Assembly (NCBI RefSeq): GCF_029227915.1
Contig: NC_079887.1
Location: 27,713,650 to 27,777,649 of the forward strand
Source of the DNA: Hydractinia symbiolongicarpus
Lineage: Eukaryota > Cnidaria > Hydrozoa > Anthoathecata > Hydractiniidae
Direction: 5' to 3'
Length of the DNA stretch: 64,000 nucleotides
Shown: in pieces, positions 25,395-37,000 of the stretch
Position numbering within the stretch: the stretch's first letter is position 1
How the letters are laid out: each line of letters begins with the position of its first letter
The notes under the pieces: model-generated
What the model saw: the letters and a program-made list of their open reading frames with translations, nothing else
What the model was told of the DNA's origin: nothing
Databases searched by the model: none
Translations under genes and position numbers: made by a program

Positions 25395-25427
25395 TAAGCA
25401 TTTTCACACGGGAAATAGCCCGCCGTG
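25395..25427 (-). repeat. Right terminal inverted repeat (imperfect, 33 bp)
   Basis: Read on the minus strand from 25427, it starts CACGGCGGG and, after 15 bases, continues AAATGCTTA (25403 to 25395). These mirror the left end exactly in position. The spacer matches the left spacer at only 2 of 15 positions, so the blocks, not the spacer, appear to be under constraint. Confidence 0.85.
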
Positions 25428-25430
25428 GCC
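25428..25430. repeat. Target site duplication, right copy (GCC)
   Basis: GCC follows the right terminus CCCGCCGTG and leads straight into GGCAAACGAAAA of the satellite. It matches the left copy and makes the insertion exactly in register with the monomer. Confidence 0.8.
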
Positions 25431-27369
25431 GGCAAACGAAAATACGCGATTTCCCGTAAATCCCGGGCTTGGCCCGTATAGTCAAAAGTATACAAAGAAA
25501 GTACCCAGGGAGTAAACTCATTTCCCGTACGATTTTTTAAATTACTTTTTCACCACTAAAACGCATGAGACTTGTAGTTTTCAAGAATGTTTTCATTTTT
25601 GATGAGACGCTGAATAAAAGCAGTTTAATCGCCGGCAAACAAAAACCTGCGATTTCCCGTAAATCCCGGACTCGGCCCGTATAGTCAAAAGTATACGAAG
25701 AAAGTACCCAGGGAGTAAACTCATTTCCAGAACGATTTTTTAAATTATTTATTCACCACTAAAACGCATAAGACTTGTAGTTTTTAAAAATGTTTTCATT
25801 TTTGATGAGACGCTGAATAAAAGAAGTTTAATCGCCGGCAAACGAAAACCCGCGATTTCCGTTAAATCCCGGGCTTGGCCGTATAGTCAAAAGTATACAA
25901 AGAAAGTACCCAGGGAGTAAACTCATTTCCCGAACGATTTTTTAAATTACTTTTTCACCACTAAAACGCATGAGACTTGTAGTTTTCAAAAATGTTTTAA
26001 TTTTTGATGAGACGCTGAATAAAAGAAGTTTAATCGCCGGCAAACGAAAACCCGCGATTTCCGGTAAATCCCGGGCTTGGCCCGTATAGTCAAAAGTATA
26101 CAAAGAGAGTACCCAGGGTGTAAACTCATTTCCCAAACGATTTTTTAAATTATTATTTCACCCCTAAAACGCATGAGACTTGTAGTTTTCAAGAATGTTT
26201 TCATTTTTGATGAGACGCTGAATAAAAGAAGTTTAATCGCCGGCAAACAAAAACCCGCGATTTCCCGTAAATCCCGGGCTTGGCCCGTATAGTCAAAAGT
26301 ATACAAAGAGAGTACCCAGGGTGTAAACTCATTTCCCAAACGATTTTTTAAATTATTATTTCACCCCTAAAACGCATGAGACTTGTAGTTTTCAAGAATG
26401 TTTTCATTTTTGATGAGACGCTGAATAAAAGCATTTTAATCGCCGGCAAACGAAAACCTGCGATTTCCCGTAAATCCCGGACTCGGCCCGTATAGTCAAA
26501 AGTATACAAAGAAAGTACCCAGGGAGTAAACTCATTTCCAGAACGATTTTTTAAATTATTATTTCACCACTAAAACGCATGAGACTTGTAGTTTTCAAGA
26601 ATGTTTTCATTTTTGATGAGACGCTGAATAAAAGCAGTTTAATCGCCGGCAAACGAAAACCAGCGATTTCCCGTAAATCCCGGACTCGGCCCGTATAGTC
26701 AAAAGTATACAAAGAAAGTACCCAGGGAGTAAACTCATTTCCAGAACGATTTTTTAAATTATTTATTCACCACTAAAACGCATAAGACTTGTAGTTTTTA
26801 AAAATGTTTTCATTTTTGATGAGACGCTGAATAAAAGAAGTTTAATCGCCGGCAAACGAAAACCCGCGATTTCCGGTAAATCCCGGGCTTGGCCCGTATA
26901 GTCAAAAGTATACAAAGAAAGTACCCAGGGAGTAAACTCATTTCCCGAACGATTTTTTAAATTACTTTTTCACCACTAAAACGCATGAGACTTGTAGTTT
27001 TCAAGAATGTTTTCATTTTTGATGAGACGCTGAATAAAAGCAGTTTAATCGCCGGCAAACAAAAACCCGCGATTTCCCGTAAATCCCGGGCTTGGCCCGT
27101 ATAGTCAAAAGTATACAAAGAGAGTACCCAGGGTGTAAACTCATTTCCCAAACGATTTTTTAAATTATTATTTCACCCCTAAAACGCATGAGACTTGTAG
27201 TTTTCAAGAATGTTTTCATTTTTGATGAGACGCTGAATAAAAGCAGTTTAATCGCCGGCAAACGAAAACCTGCGATTTCCCGTAAATCCCGGACTCGGCC
27301 CGTATAGTCAAAAGTATACAAAGAAAGTACCCAGGGAGTAAACTCATTTCCAGAACGATTTTTTAAATT

Positions 27370-30300
27370 ATTTATTCACCACTAAAACGCATAAGATTTG
27401 TAGTTTTTAAAAATGTTTTCATTTTTGATGAGACGCTGAATAAAAGAAGTTTAATCGCCGGCAAACAAAAACCCGCGATTTCCCGTAAATCCCGGGCTTG
27501 GCCCGTATAGTCAAAAGTATACAAAGAGAGTACCCAGGGTGTAAACTCATTTCCCAAACGATTTTTTAAATTATTATTTCACCCCTAAAACGCATGAGAC
27601 TTGTAGTTTTCAAGAATGTTTTCATTTTTGATGAGACGCTGAATAAAAGCAGTTTAATCGCCGGCAAACGAAAACCTGCGATTTCCCGTAAATCCCGGAC
27701 TCGGCCCGTATAGTCAAAAGTATACAAAGAAAGTACCCAGGGAGTAAACTCATTTCCAGAACGATTTTTTAAATTATTTCTTCACCACTAAAACGCATAA
27801 GATTTGTAGTTTTTATAAATGTTTTCATTTTTGATGAGACGCTGAATAAAAGAAGTTTAATCGCCGGCAAACGAAAACCCGCAATTTCCGGTAAATCCCG
27901 GGCTTGGCCCGTATAGTCAAAAGTATACAAAGAAAGTACCCAGGGAGTAAACTCATTTCCCGAACGATTTTTTAAATTACTTTTTCACCACTAAAACGCA
28001 TGAGACTTGTAGTTTTCAAGAATGTTTTCATTTTTGATGAGACGCTGAATAAAAGCAGTTTAATCGCCGGCAAACAAAAACCTGCGATTTCCCGTAAATC
28101 CCGGGCTTGGCCCGTATAGTCAAAAGTATACAAAGAAAGTACCCAGGGAGTAAACTCATTTCCCGAACGATTTTTTAATTTACTTTTTCACCACTAAAAC
28201 GCATGAGACTTGTAGTTTTTAAAAATGTTTTCATTTTTGATGAGACGCTGAATAAAAGAAGTTTAATCGCCGGCAAACGAAAATACGCGATTTTCCGTAA
28301 ATCCCGGGCTTGGCCCGTATAGTCAAAAGTATACAACGAAAGTACCCAGGGAGTAAACTCATTTCCCGAACGATTTTTTAAATTACTTTTTCACCACTAA
28401 AAAGCATGAGACTTGTAGTTTTCAAAAATATTTTCATATTTGATGGGACGCTGAATAAAAGAAGTTTAATCGCCGGCAAACGAAAACCCGCGATTTCCGG
28501 TAAATCCCGGGCTTGGCCCGTATAGTCAAAAGTATACAAAGAAAGTACCCAGGGAGTAAACTCATTTCCCGAACGATTTTTTAAATTACTTTTTCACCAC
28601 TAAAACGCATGAGACTTGTAGTTTTCAAGAATGTTTTCATTTTTGATGAGACGCTGAATAAAAGCAGTTTAATCGCCGGCAAACAAAAACCCGCGATTTC
28701 CCGTAAATCCCGGGCTTGGCCCGTATAGTCAAAAGTATACAAAGAGAGTACCCAGGGTGTAAACTCATTTCCCAAACGATTTTTTAAATTATTATTTCAC
28801 CCCTAAAACGCATGAGACTTGTAGTTTTCAAGAATGTTTTCATTTTTGATGAGACGCTGAATAAAAGCAGTTTAATCGCCGGCAAACGAAAACCTGCGAT
28901 TTCCCGTAAATCCCGGACTCGGCCCGTATAGTCAAAAGTATACAAAGAAAGTACCCAGGGAGTAAACTCATTTCCAGAACGATTTTTTAAATTATTTATT
29001 CACCACTAAAACGCATAAGATTTGTAGTTTTTAAAAATGTTTTCATTTTTGATGAGACGCTGAATAAAAGAAGTTTAATCGCCGGCAAACAAAAACCCGC
29101 GATTTCCCGTAAATCCCGGGCTTGGCCCGTATAGTCAAAAGTATACAAAGAGAGTACCCAGGGTGTAAACTCATTTCCCAAACGATTTTTTAAATTATTA
29201 TTTCACCCCTAAAACGCATGAGACTTGTAGTTTTCAAGAATGTTTTCATTTTTGATGAGACGCTGAATAAAAGCAGTTTAATCGCCGGCAAACGAAAACC
29301 TGCGATTTCCCGTAAATCCCGGACTCGGCCCGTATAGTCAAAAGTATACAAAGAAAGTACCCAGGGAGTAAACTCATTTCCAGAACGATTTTTTAAATTA
29401 TTTATTCACCACTAAAACGCATAAGATTTGTAGTTTTTATAAATGTTTTCATTTTTGATGAGACGCTGAATAAAAGAAGTTTAATCGCCGGCAAACGAAA
29501 ACCCGCGATTTCCGGTAAATCCCGGGCTTGGCCCGTATAGTCAAAAGTATACAAAGAAAGTACCCAGGGAGTAAACTCATTTCCCGAACGATTTTTTAAA
29601 TTACTTTTTCACCACTAAAACGCATGAGACTTGTAGTTTTCAAGAATGTTTTCATTTTTGATGAGACGCTGAATAAAAGCAGTTTAATCGCCGGCAAACA
29701 AAAACCTGCGATTTCCCGTAAATCCCGGGCTTGGCCCGTATAGTCAAAAGTATACAAAGAAAGTACCCAGGGAGTAAACTCATTTCCCGAACGATTTTTT
29801 AATTTACTTTTTCACCACTAAAACGCATGAGACTTGTAGTTTTTAAAAATGTTTTCATTTTTGATGAGACGCTGAATAAAAGAAGTTTAATCGCCGGCAA
29901 ACGAAAATACGCGATTTTCCGTAAATCCCGGGCTTGGCCCGTATAGTCAAAAGTATACAAAGAAAGTACCCAGGGAGTTAACTCATTTCCCGAACGATTT
30001 TTTAAATTACTTTTTCACCACTAAAACGCATGAGACTTGTAGTTTTCAAGAATGTTTTCATTTTTGATGAGACGCTGAATAAAAGCAGTTTAATCGCCGG
30101 CAAACAAAAACCCGCGATTTCCCGTAAATCCCGGGCTTGGCCCGTATAGTCAAAAGTATACAAAGAGAGTACCCAGGGTGTAAACTCATTTCCCAAACGA
30201 TTTTTTAAATTATTATTTCACCACTAAAACGCATGAGACTTGTAGTTTTCAAGAATGTTTTCATTTTTGATGAGACGCTGAATAAAAGCAGTTTAATCGC

Positions 30301-33300
30301 CGGCAAACGAAAACCTGCGATTTCCCGTAAATCCCGGACTCGGCCCGTATAGTCAAAAGTATACAAAGAAAGTACCCAGGGAGTAAACTCATTTCCAGAA
30401 CGATTTTTTAAAATATTTATTCACCACTAAAACGCATAAGACTTGTAGTTTTTAAAAATGTTTTCATTTTTGATGAGACGCTGAATAAAAGAAGTTTAAT
30501 CGCCGGCAAACGAAAACCCGCGATTTCCGGTAAATCCCGGGCTTGGCCCGTATAGTCAAAAGTATACAAAGAAAGTACCCAGGGAGTAAACTCATTTCCC
30601 GAACGATTTTTTAAATTACTTTTTCACCACTAAAACGCATGAGACTTGTAGTTTTTAAAAATGTTTTAATTTTTGATGAGACGCTGAATAAAAGAAGTTT
30701 AATCGCCGGCAAACGAAAACCCGCGATTTCCGGTAAATCCCGGGCTTGGCCCGTATAGTCAAAAGTATACAAAGAGAGTACCCAGGGTGTAAACTCATTT
30801 CCCAAACGATTTTTTAAATTATTATTTCACCCCTAAAACGCATGAGACTTGTAGTTTTTAAAAATGTTTTCATTTTTGATGAGACGCTGAATAAAAGCAG
30901 TTTAATCGCCGGCAAACGAAAACCTGCGATTTCCCGTAAATCCCGGACTCGGCCCGTATAGTCAAAAGCATACAAAGAAAGTACCCAGGGAGTAAACTCA
31001 TTTCCAGAACGATTTTTTAAATTATTTATTCACCACTAAAACGCATAAGATTTGTAGTTTTTAAAAATGTTTTCATTTTTGATGAGACGCTGAATAAAAG
31101 AAGTTTAATCGCCGGCAAACAAAAACCCGCGATTTCCCGTAAATCCCGGGCTTGGCCCGTATAGTCAAAAGTATACAAAGAGAGTACCCAGGGTGTAAAC
31201 TCATTTCCCAAACGATTTTTTAAATTATTATTTCACCCCTAAAACGCATGAGACTTGTAGTTTTCAAGAATGTTTTCATTTTTGATGAGACGCTGAATAA
31301 AAGCAGTTTAATCGCCGGCAAACGAAAACCTGCGATTTCCCGTAAATCCCGGACTCGGCCCGTATAGTCAAAAGTATACAAAGAAAGTACCCAGGGAGTA
31401 AACTCATTTCCAGAACGATTTTTTAAATTATTTATTCACCACTAAAACGCATAAGATTTGTAGTTTTTATAAATGTTTTCATTTTTGATGAGACGCTGAA
31501 TAAAAGAAGTTTAATCGCCGGCAAACGAAAACCCGCGATTTCCGGTAAATCCCGGGCTTGGCCCGTATAGTCAAAAGTATACAAAGAAAGTACCCAGGGA
31601 GTAAACTCATTTCCCGAACGATTTTTTAAATTACTTTTTCACCACTAAAACGCATGAGACTTGTAGTTTTCAAGAATGTTTTCATTTTTGATGAGACGCT
31701 GAATAAAAGCAGTTTAATCGCCGGCAAACAAAAACCTGCGATTTCCCGTAAATCCCGGGCTTGGCCCGTATAGTCAAAAGTATACAAAGAAAGTACCCAG
31801 GGAGTAAACTCATTTCCCGAACGATTTTTTAATTTACTTTTTCACCACTAAAACGCATGAGACTTGTAGTTTTTAAAAATGTTTTCATTTTTGATGAGAC
31901 GCTGAATAAAAGAAGTTTAATCGCCGGCAAACGAAAATACGCGATTTTCCGTAAATCCCGGGCTTGGCCCGTATAGTCAAAAGTATACAAAGAAAGTACC
32001 CAGGGAGTAAACTCATTTCCCGAACGATTTTTTAAATTACTTTTTCACCACTAAAACGCATGAGACTTGTAGTTTTCAAGAATGTTTTCATTTTTGATGA
32101 GACGCTGAATAAAAGCAGTTTAATCGCCGGCAAACAAAAACCCGCGATTTCCCGTAAATCCCGGGCTTGGCCCGTATAGTCAAAAGTATACAAAGAGAGT
32201 ACCCAGGGTGTAAACTCATTTCCCAAACGATTTTTTAAATTATTATTTCACCACTAAAACGCATGAGACTTGTAGTTTTCAAGAATGTTTTCATTTTTGA
32301 TGAGACGCTGAATAAAAGCAGTTTAATCGCCGGCAAACGAAAACCTGCGATTTCCCGTAAATCCCGGACTCGGCCCGTATAGTCAAAAGTATACAAAGAA
32401 AGTACCCAGGGAGTAAACTCATTTCCAGAACGATTTTTTAAATTATTTATTCACCACTAAAACGCATAAGACTTGTAGTTTTTAAAAATGTTTTCATTTT
32501 TGATGAGACGCTGAATAAAAGAAGTTTAATCGCCGGCAAACGAAAACCCGCGATTTCCGGTAAATCCCGGGCTTGGCCCGTATAGTCAAAAGTATACAAA
32601 GAAAGTACCCAGGGAGTAAACTCATTTCCCGAACGATTTTTTAAATTACTTTTTCACCACTAAAACGCATGAGACTTGTAGTTTTTAAAAATGTTTTAAT
32701 TTTTGATGAGACGCTGAATAAAAGAAGTTTAATCGCCGGAAAACGAAAACCCGCGATTTCCAGTAAATCCCGGGCTTGGCCCGTATAGTCAAAAGTATAC
32801 AAAGAGAGTACCCAGGGTGTAAACTCATTTCCCAAACGATTTTTTAAATTATTATTTCACCCCTAAAACGCATGAGACTTGTAGTTTTCAAGAATGTTTT
32901 CATTTTTGATGAGACGCTGAATAAAAGAAGTTTAATCGCCGGCAAACAAAAACCCGCGATTTCCCGTAAATCCCGGGCTTGGCCCGTATAGTCAAAAGTA
33001 TACAAAGAGAGTACCCAGGGTGTAAACTCATTTCCAGAACGATTTTTTAAATTATTTATTCACCACTAAAACGCATAAGACTTGTAGTTTTTAAAAATGT
33101 TTTTATTTTTGATGAGACGCTGAATAAAAGAAGTTTAATCGCCGGCAAACGAAAACCCGCGATTTCCGGTAAATCCCGGGCTTGGCCCGTATAGTCAAAT
33201 GTATACAAAGAAAGTACCCAGGGAGTAAACTCATTTCCCGAACGATTTTTTAAATTACTTTTTCACCACTAAAACGCATGAGACTTGTAGTTTTTAAAAA

Positions 33301-34060
33301 TGTTTTAATTTTTGATGAGACGCTGAATAAAAGAAGTTTAATCGCCGGCAAACGAAAACCCGCGATTTCCGGTAAATCCCGGGCTTGGCCCGTATAGTCA
33401 AAAGTATACAAAGAGAGTACCCAGGGTGTAAACTCATTTCCCAAACGATTTTTTAAATTATTATTTCACCCCTAAAACGCATGAGACTTGTAGTTTTCAA
33501 GAATGTTTTCATTTTTGATGAGACGCTGAATAAAAGAAGTTTAATCGCCGGCAAACAAAAACCCGCGATTTCCCGTAAATCCCGGGCTTGGCCCGTATAG
33601 TCAAAAGTATACAAAGAGAGTACCCAGGGTGTAAACTCATTTCCCAAACGATTTTTTAAATTATTATTTCACCCCTAAAACGCATGAGACTTGTAGTTTT
33701 CAAGAATGTTTTCATTTTTGATGAGACGCTGAATAAAAGCAGTTTAATCGCCGGCAAACGAAAACCTGCGATTTCCCGTAAATCCCGGACTCGGCCCGTA
33801 TAGTCAAAAGTATACAAAGAAAGTACCCAGGGAGTAAACTCATTTCCAGAACGATTTTTTAAATTATTTATTCACCACTAAAACGCATAAGATTTGTAGT
33901 TTTTAAAAATGTTTTCATTTTTGATGAGACGCTGAATAAAAGAAGTTTAATCGCCGGCAAACGAAAACCCGCGATTTCCGGTAAATCCCGGGCTTGGCCC
34001 GTATAGTCAAAAGTATACAAAGAAAGTACCCAGGGAGTAAACTCATTTCCCGAACGATTT
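27370..34060. repeat. Higher-order repeats of 1,624 and 2,030 bp (8 and 10 monomers)
   Basis: The private variant TAGTTTTTATAAATG lies at 27807, 29431 and 31461, that is 1,624 then 2,030 bp apart. AAATACGCGATTTTCCG lies at 28281, 29905 and 31935 with the same two spacings. The unit thus grew from 8 to 10 monomers between copies. A divergent monomer at about 28390-28450 (AAAAAGCATGAG, TATTTTCATATTTGATGGG) is present only in the first copy. Confidence 0.9.
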
Positions 34061-37000
34061 TTTAAATTACTTTTTCACCACTAAAACGCATGAGACTTGT
34101 AGTTTTCAAGAATGTTTTCATTTTTGATGAGACGCTGAATAAAAGCAGTTTAATCGCCGGCAAACAAAAACCCGCGATTTCCCGTAAATCCCGGGCTTGG
34201 CCCGTATAGTCAAAAGTATACAAAGAGAGTACCCAGGGTGTAAACTCATTTCCCACACGATTTTTTAAATTATTATTTCACCCCTAAAACGCATGAGACT
34301 TGTAGTTTTCAAGAATGTTTTCATTTTTGATGAGACGCTGAATAAAAGCAGTTTAATCGCCGGCAAACGAAAACCTGCGATTTCCCGTAAATCCCGGACT
34401 CGGCCCGTATAGTCAAAAGTATACAAAGAAAGTACCCAGGGAGTAAACTCATTTCCAGAACGATTTTTTTAAATTATTTATTCACCACTAAAACGCATAA
34501 GATTTGTAGTTTTTAAAAATGTTTTCATTTTTGATGAGACGCTGAACAAAAGAAGTTTAATCGCCGGCAAACGAAAACCCGCGATTTCCGGTAAATCCCG
34601 GGCTTGGCCCGTATAGTCAAAAGTATACAAAGAAAGTACCCAGGGAGTAAACTCATTTCCCGAACGATTTTTTAAATTACTTTTTCACCACTAAAACGCA
34701 TGAGACTTGTAGTTTTCAAGAATGTTTTCATTTTTGATGAGACGCTGAATAAAAGCACTTTAATCGCCGGCAAACAAAAACCCGCGATTTCCCGTAAATC
34801 CCGGGCTTGGCCCGTATAGTCAAAAGTATACAAAGAAAGTACCCAGGGAGTAAACTCATTTCCCGAACGATTTTTTAATTTACTTTTTCACCACTAAAAC
34901 GCATGAGACTTGTAGTTTTTAAAAATGTTTTCATTTTTGATGAGACGCTGAATAAAAGAAGTTTAATCGCTGGCAAACGAAAATACGCGATTTCCTGTAA
35001 ATCCCGGGCTTGGCCCGTATAGTCAAAAGTATACAAAGAAAGTACCCAGGGAGTAAACTCATTTCCCGAACGATTTTTTAAATTACTTTTTCACCACTAA
35101 AACGCATGAGACTTGTAGTTTTCAAGAATGTTTTCATTTTTGATGAGACGCTGAATAAAAGCAGTTTAATCGCCGGCAAACAAAAACCCGCGATTTCCGG
35201 TAAATCCCGGGCTTGGCCCGTATAGTCAAAAGTATACAAAGAGAGTACCCAGTGTGTAAACTCATTTCCCAAACGATTTTTTAAATTATTATTTCACCAC
35301 TAAAACGCATGAGACTTGTAGTTTTCAAGAATGTTTTCATTTTTGATGAGACGCTGGATAAAAGCAGTTTAATCGCCGGCAAACGAAAACCTGCGATTTC
35401 CCGTAAATCCCGGACTCGGCCCGTATAGTCAAAAGTATACAAAGAAAGTACACAGGGAGTAAACTCATTTCCAGAAGGATTTTTTAAATTATTTATTCAC
35501 CACTAAAACGCATAAGACTTGTAGTTTTTAAAAATGTTTTCATTTTTCATGAGACGCTGAATAAAAGAAGTTTAATCGCCGGCAAACGAAAACCCGCGAT
35601 TTCCGGTAAATCCCGGGCTTGGCCCGTATAGTCAAAAGTATACAAAGAAAGTACCCAGGGAGTAAACTCAATTCCCGAACGATTTTTTAAATTACTTTTT
35701 CACCACTAAAACGCATGAGACTTGTAGTTTTCAAAAATGTTTTAATTTTTGATGAGACGCTGAATAAAAGAAGTTTAATCGCCGGCAAACGAAAACCCGC
35801 GATTTCCGGTAAATCCCGGGCTTGGCCCGTATAGTCAAAAGTATACAAAGAAAGTACCCAGGGAGTAAACTCATTTCTCAAACGATTTTTTAAATTATTA
35901 TTTCACCACTAAAACGCATGAGACTTGTAGTTTTTAAAAATGTTTTCATTTTTGATGAGACGCTGAATAAAAGAAGTTTAATCGCCGGCAAACGAAAATA
36001 CGCGATTTCCCGTAAATCCCGGGCTTGGTCCGTATAGTCAAAAGTATACAAAGAAAGTACCCAGGGAGTAAACTCATTTCCCGAACGATTTTTTAAATTA
36101 CTTTTTCACCACTAAAACGCATGAGACTTGTAGTTTTCAAGAATGTTTTCATTTTTGATGAGACGCTGAATAAAAGCAGTTTAATCGCTGGCAAACAAAA
36201 ACCCGCGATTTCCCGTAAATCCCGGGCTTGGCCCGTATAGTCAAAAGTATACAAAGAGAGTACCCAGAGTGTAAACTCATTTCCCAAACGATTTTTTAAA
36301 TTATTATTTCACCACTAAAACGCATGAGACTTGTAGTTTTCAAGAATGTTTTCATTTTTGATGAGACGCTGAATAAAAGCAGTTTAATCGCCGGCAAACG
36401 AAAACCTGCGATTTCCCGTAAATCCCGGACTCGGCCCGTATAGTCAAAAGTATACAAAGAAAGTACACAGGGAGTAAACTCATTTCCAGAACGATTTTTT
36501 AAATTATTTATTCACCACTAAAACGCATAAGACTTGTAGTTTTTAAAAATGTTTTCATTTTTGATGAGACGCTGAATAAAAGAAGTTTAATCGCCGGCAA
36601 ACGAAAACCCGCGATTTCCGGTAAATCCCGGGCTTGGCCCGTATAGTCAAAAGTATACAAAGAAAGTACCCAGGGAGTAAACTCAATTCCCGAACGATTT
36701 TTTAAATTACTTTTTCACCACTAAAACGCATGAGACTTGTAGTTTTCAAAAATGTTTTAATTTTTGATGAGACGCTGAATAAAAGAAGTTTAATCGCCTG
36801 CAAACGAAAACCCGCGATTTCCGGTAAATCCCGGGCTTGGCCCGTATAGTCAAAAGTATACAAAGAAAGTACCCAGGGAGTAAACTCATTTCTCAAACGA
36901 TTTTTTAAATTATTATTTCACCACTAAAACGCATGAGACTTGTAGTTTTTAAAAATGTTTTCATTTTTGATGAGACGCTGAATAAAAGAAGTTTAATCGC

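Larger units (their letters stand above)
20098..25427 (+). mobile_element. DNA transposon, CMC/EnSpm-like, apparently complete
   Basis: A single 5,330-bp block of non-satellite sequence interrupts the array. Removing it and one GCC joins TTTAATCGCC to GGCAAACGAAAA, which is the normal satellite sequence. The ends are inverted: CACGGCGGG on the left and CCCGCCGTG on the right, with a second inverted 9-bp block, AAATGCTTA, exactly 24 bases in from each end. GCC is duplicated on both sides. Inside are two rightward ORFs (194 codons, and 792 residues from the first ATG), the second looking like a DDE-type transposase. CAC-starting termini with 2-4 bp duplications are known for the CMC (CACTA-Mirage-Chapaev) group, so I favour that assignment. 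Intact ends, duplication and a long open frame suggest a recent, possibly functional copy. Confidence 0.9.

Noticed and set aside
20098-25427. Retrotransposon or Helitron interpretation of the insert
   Set aside because: There is no reverse transcriptase, long terminal repeat, poly-A end or Rep/helicase frame; inverted ends and target duplication fit cut-and-paste transposition.
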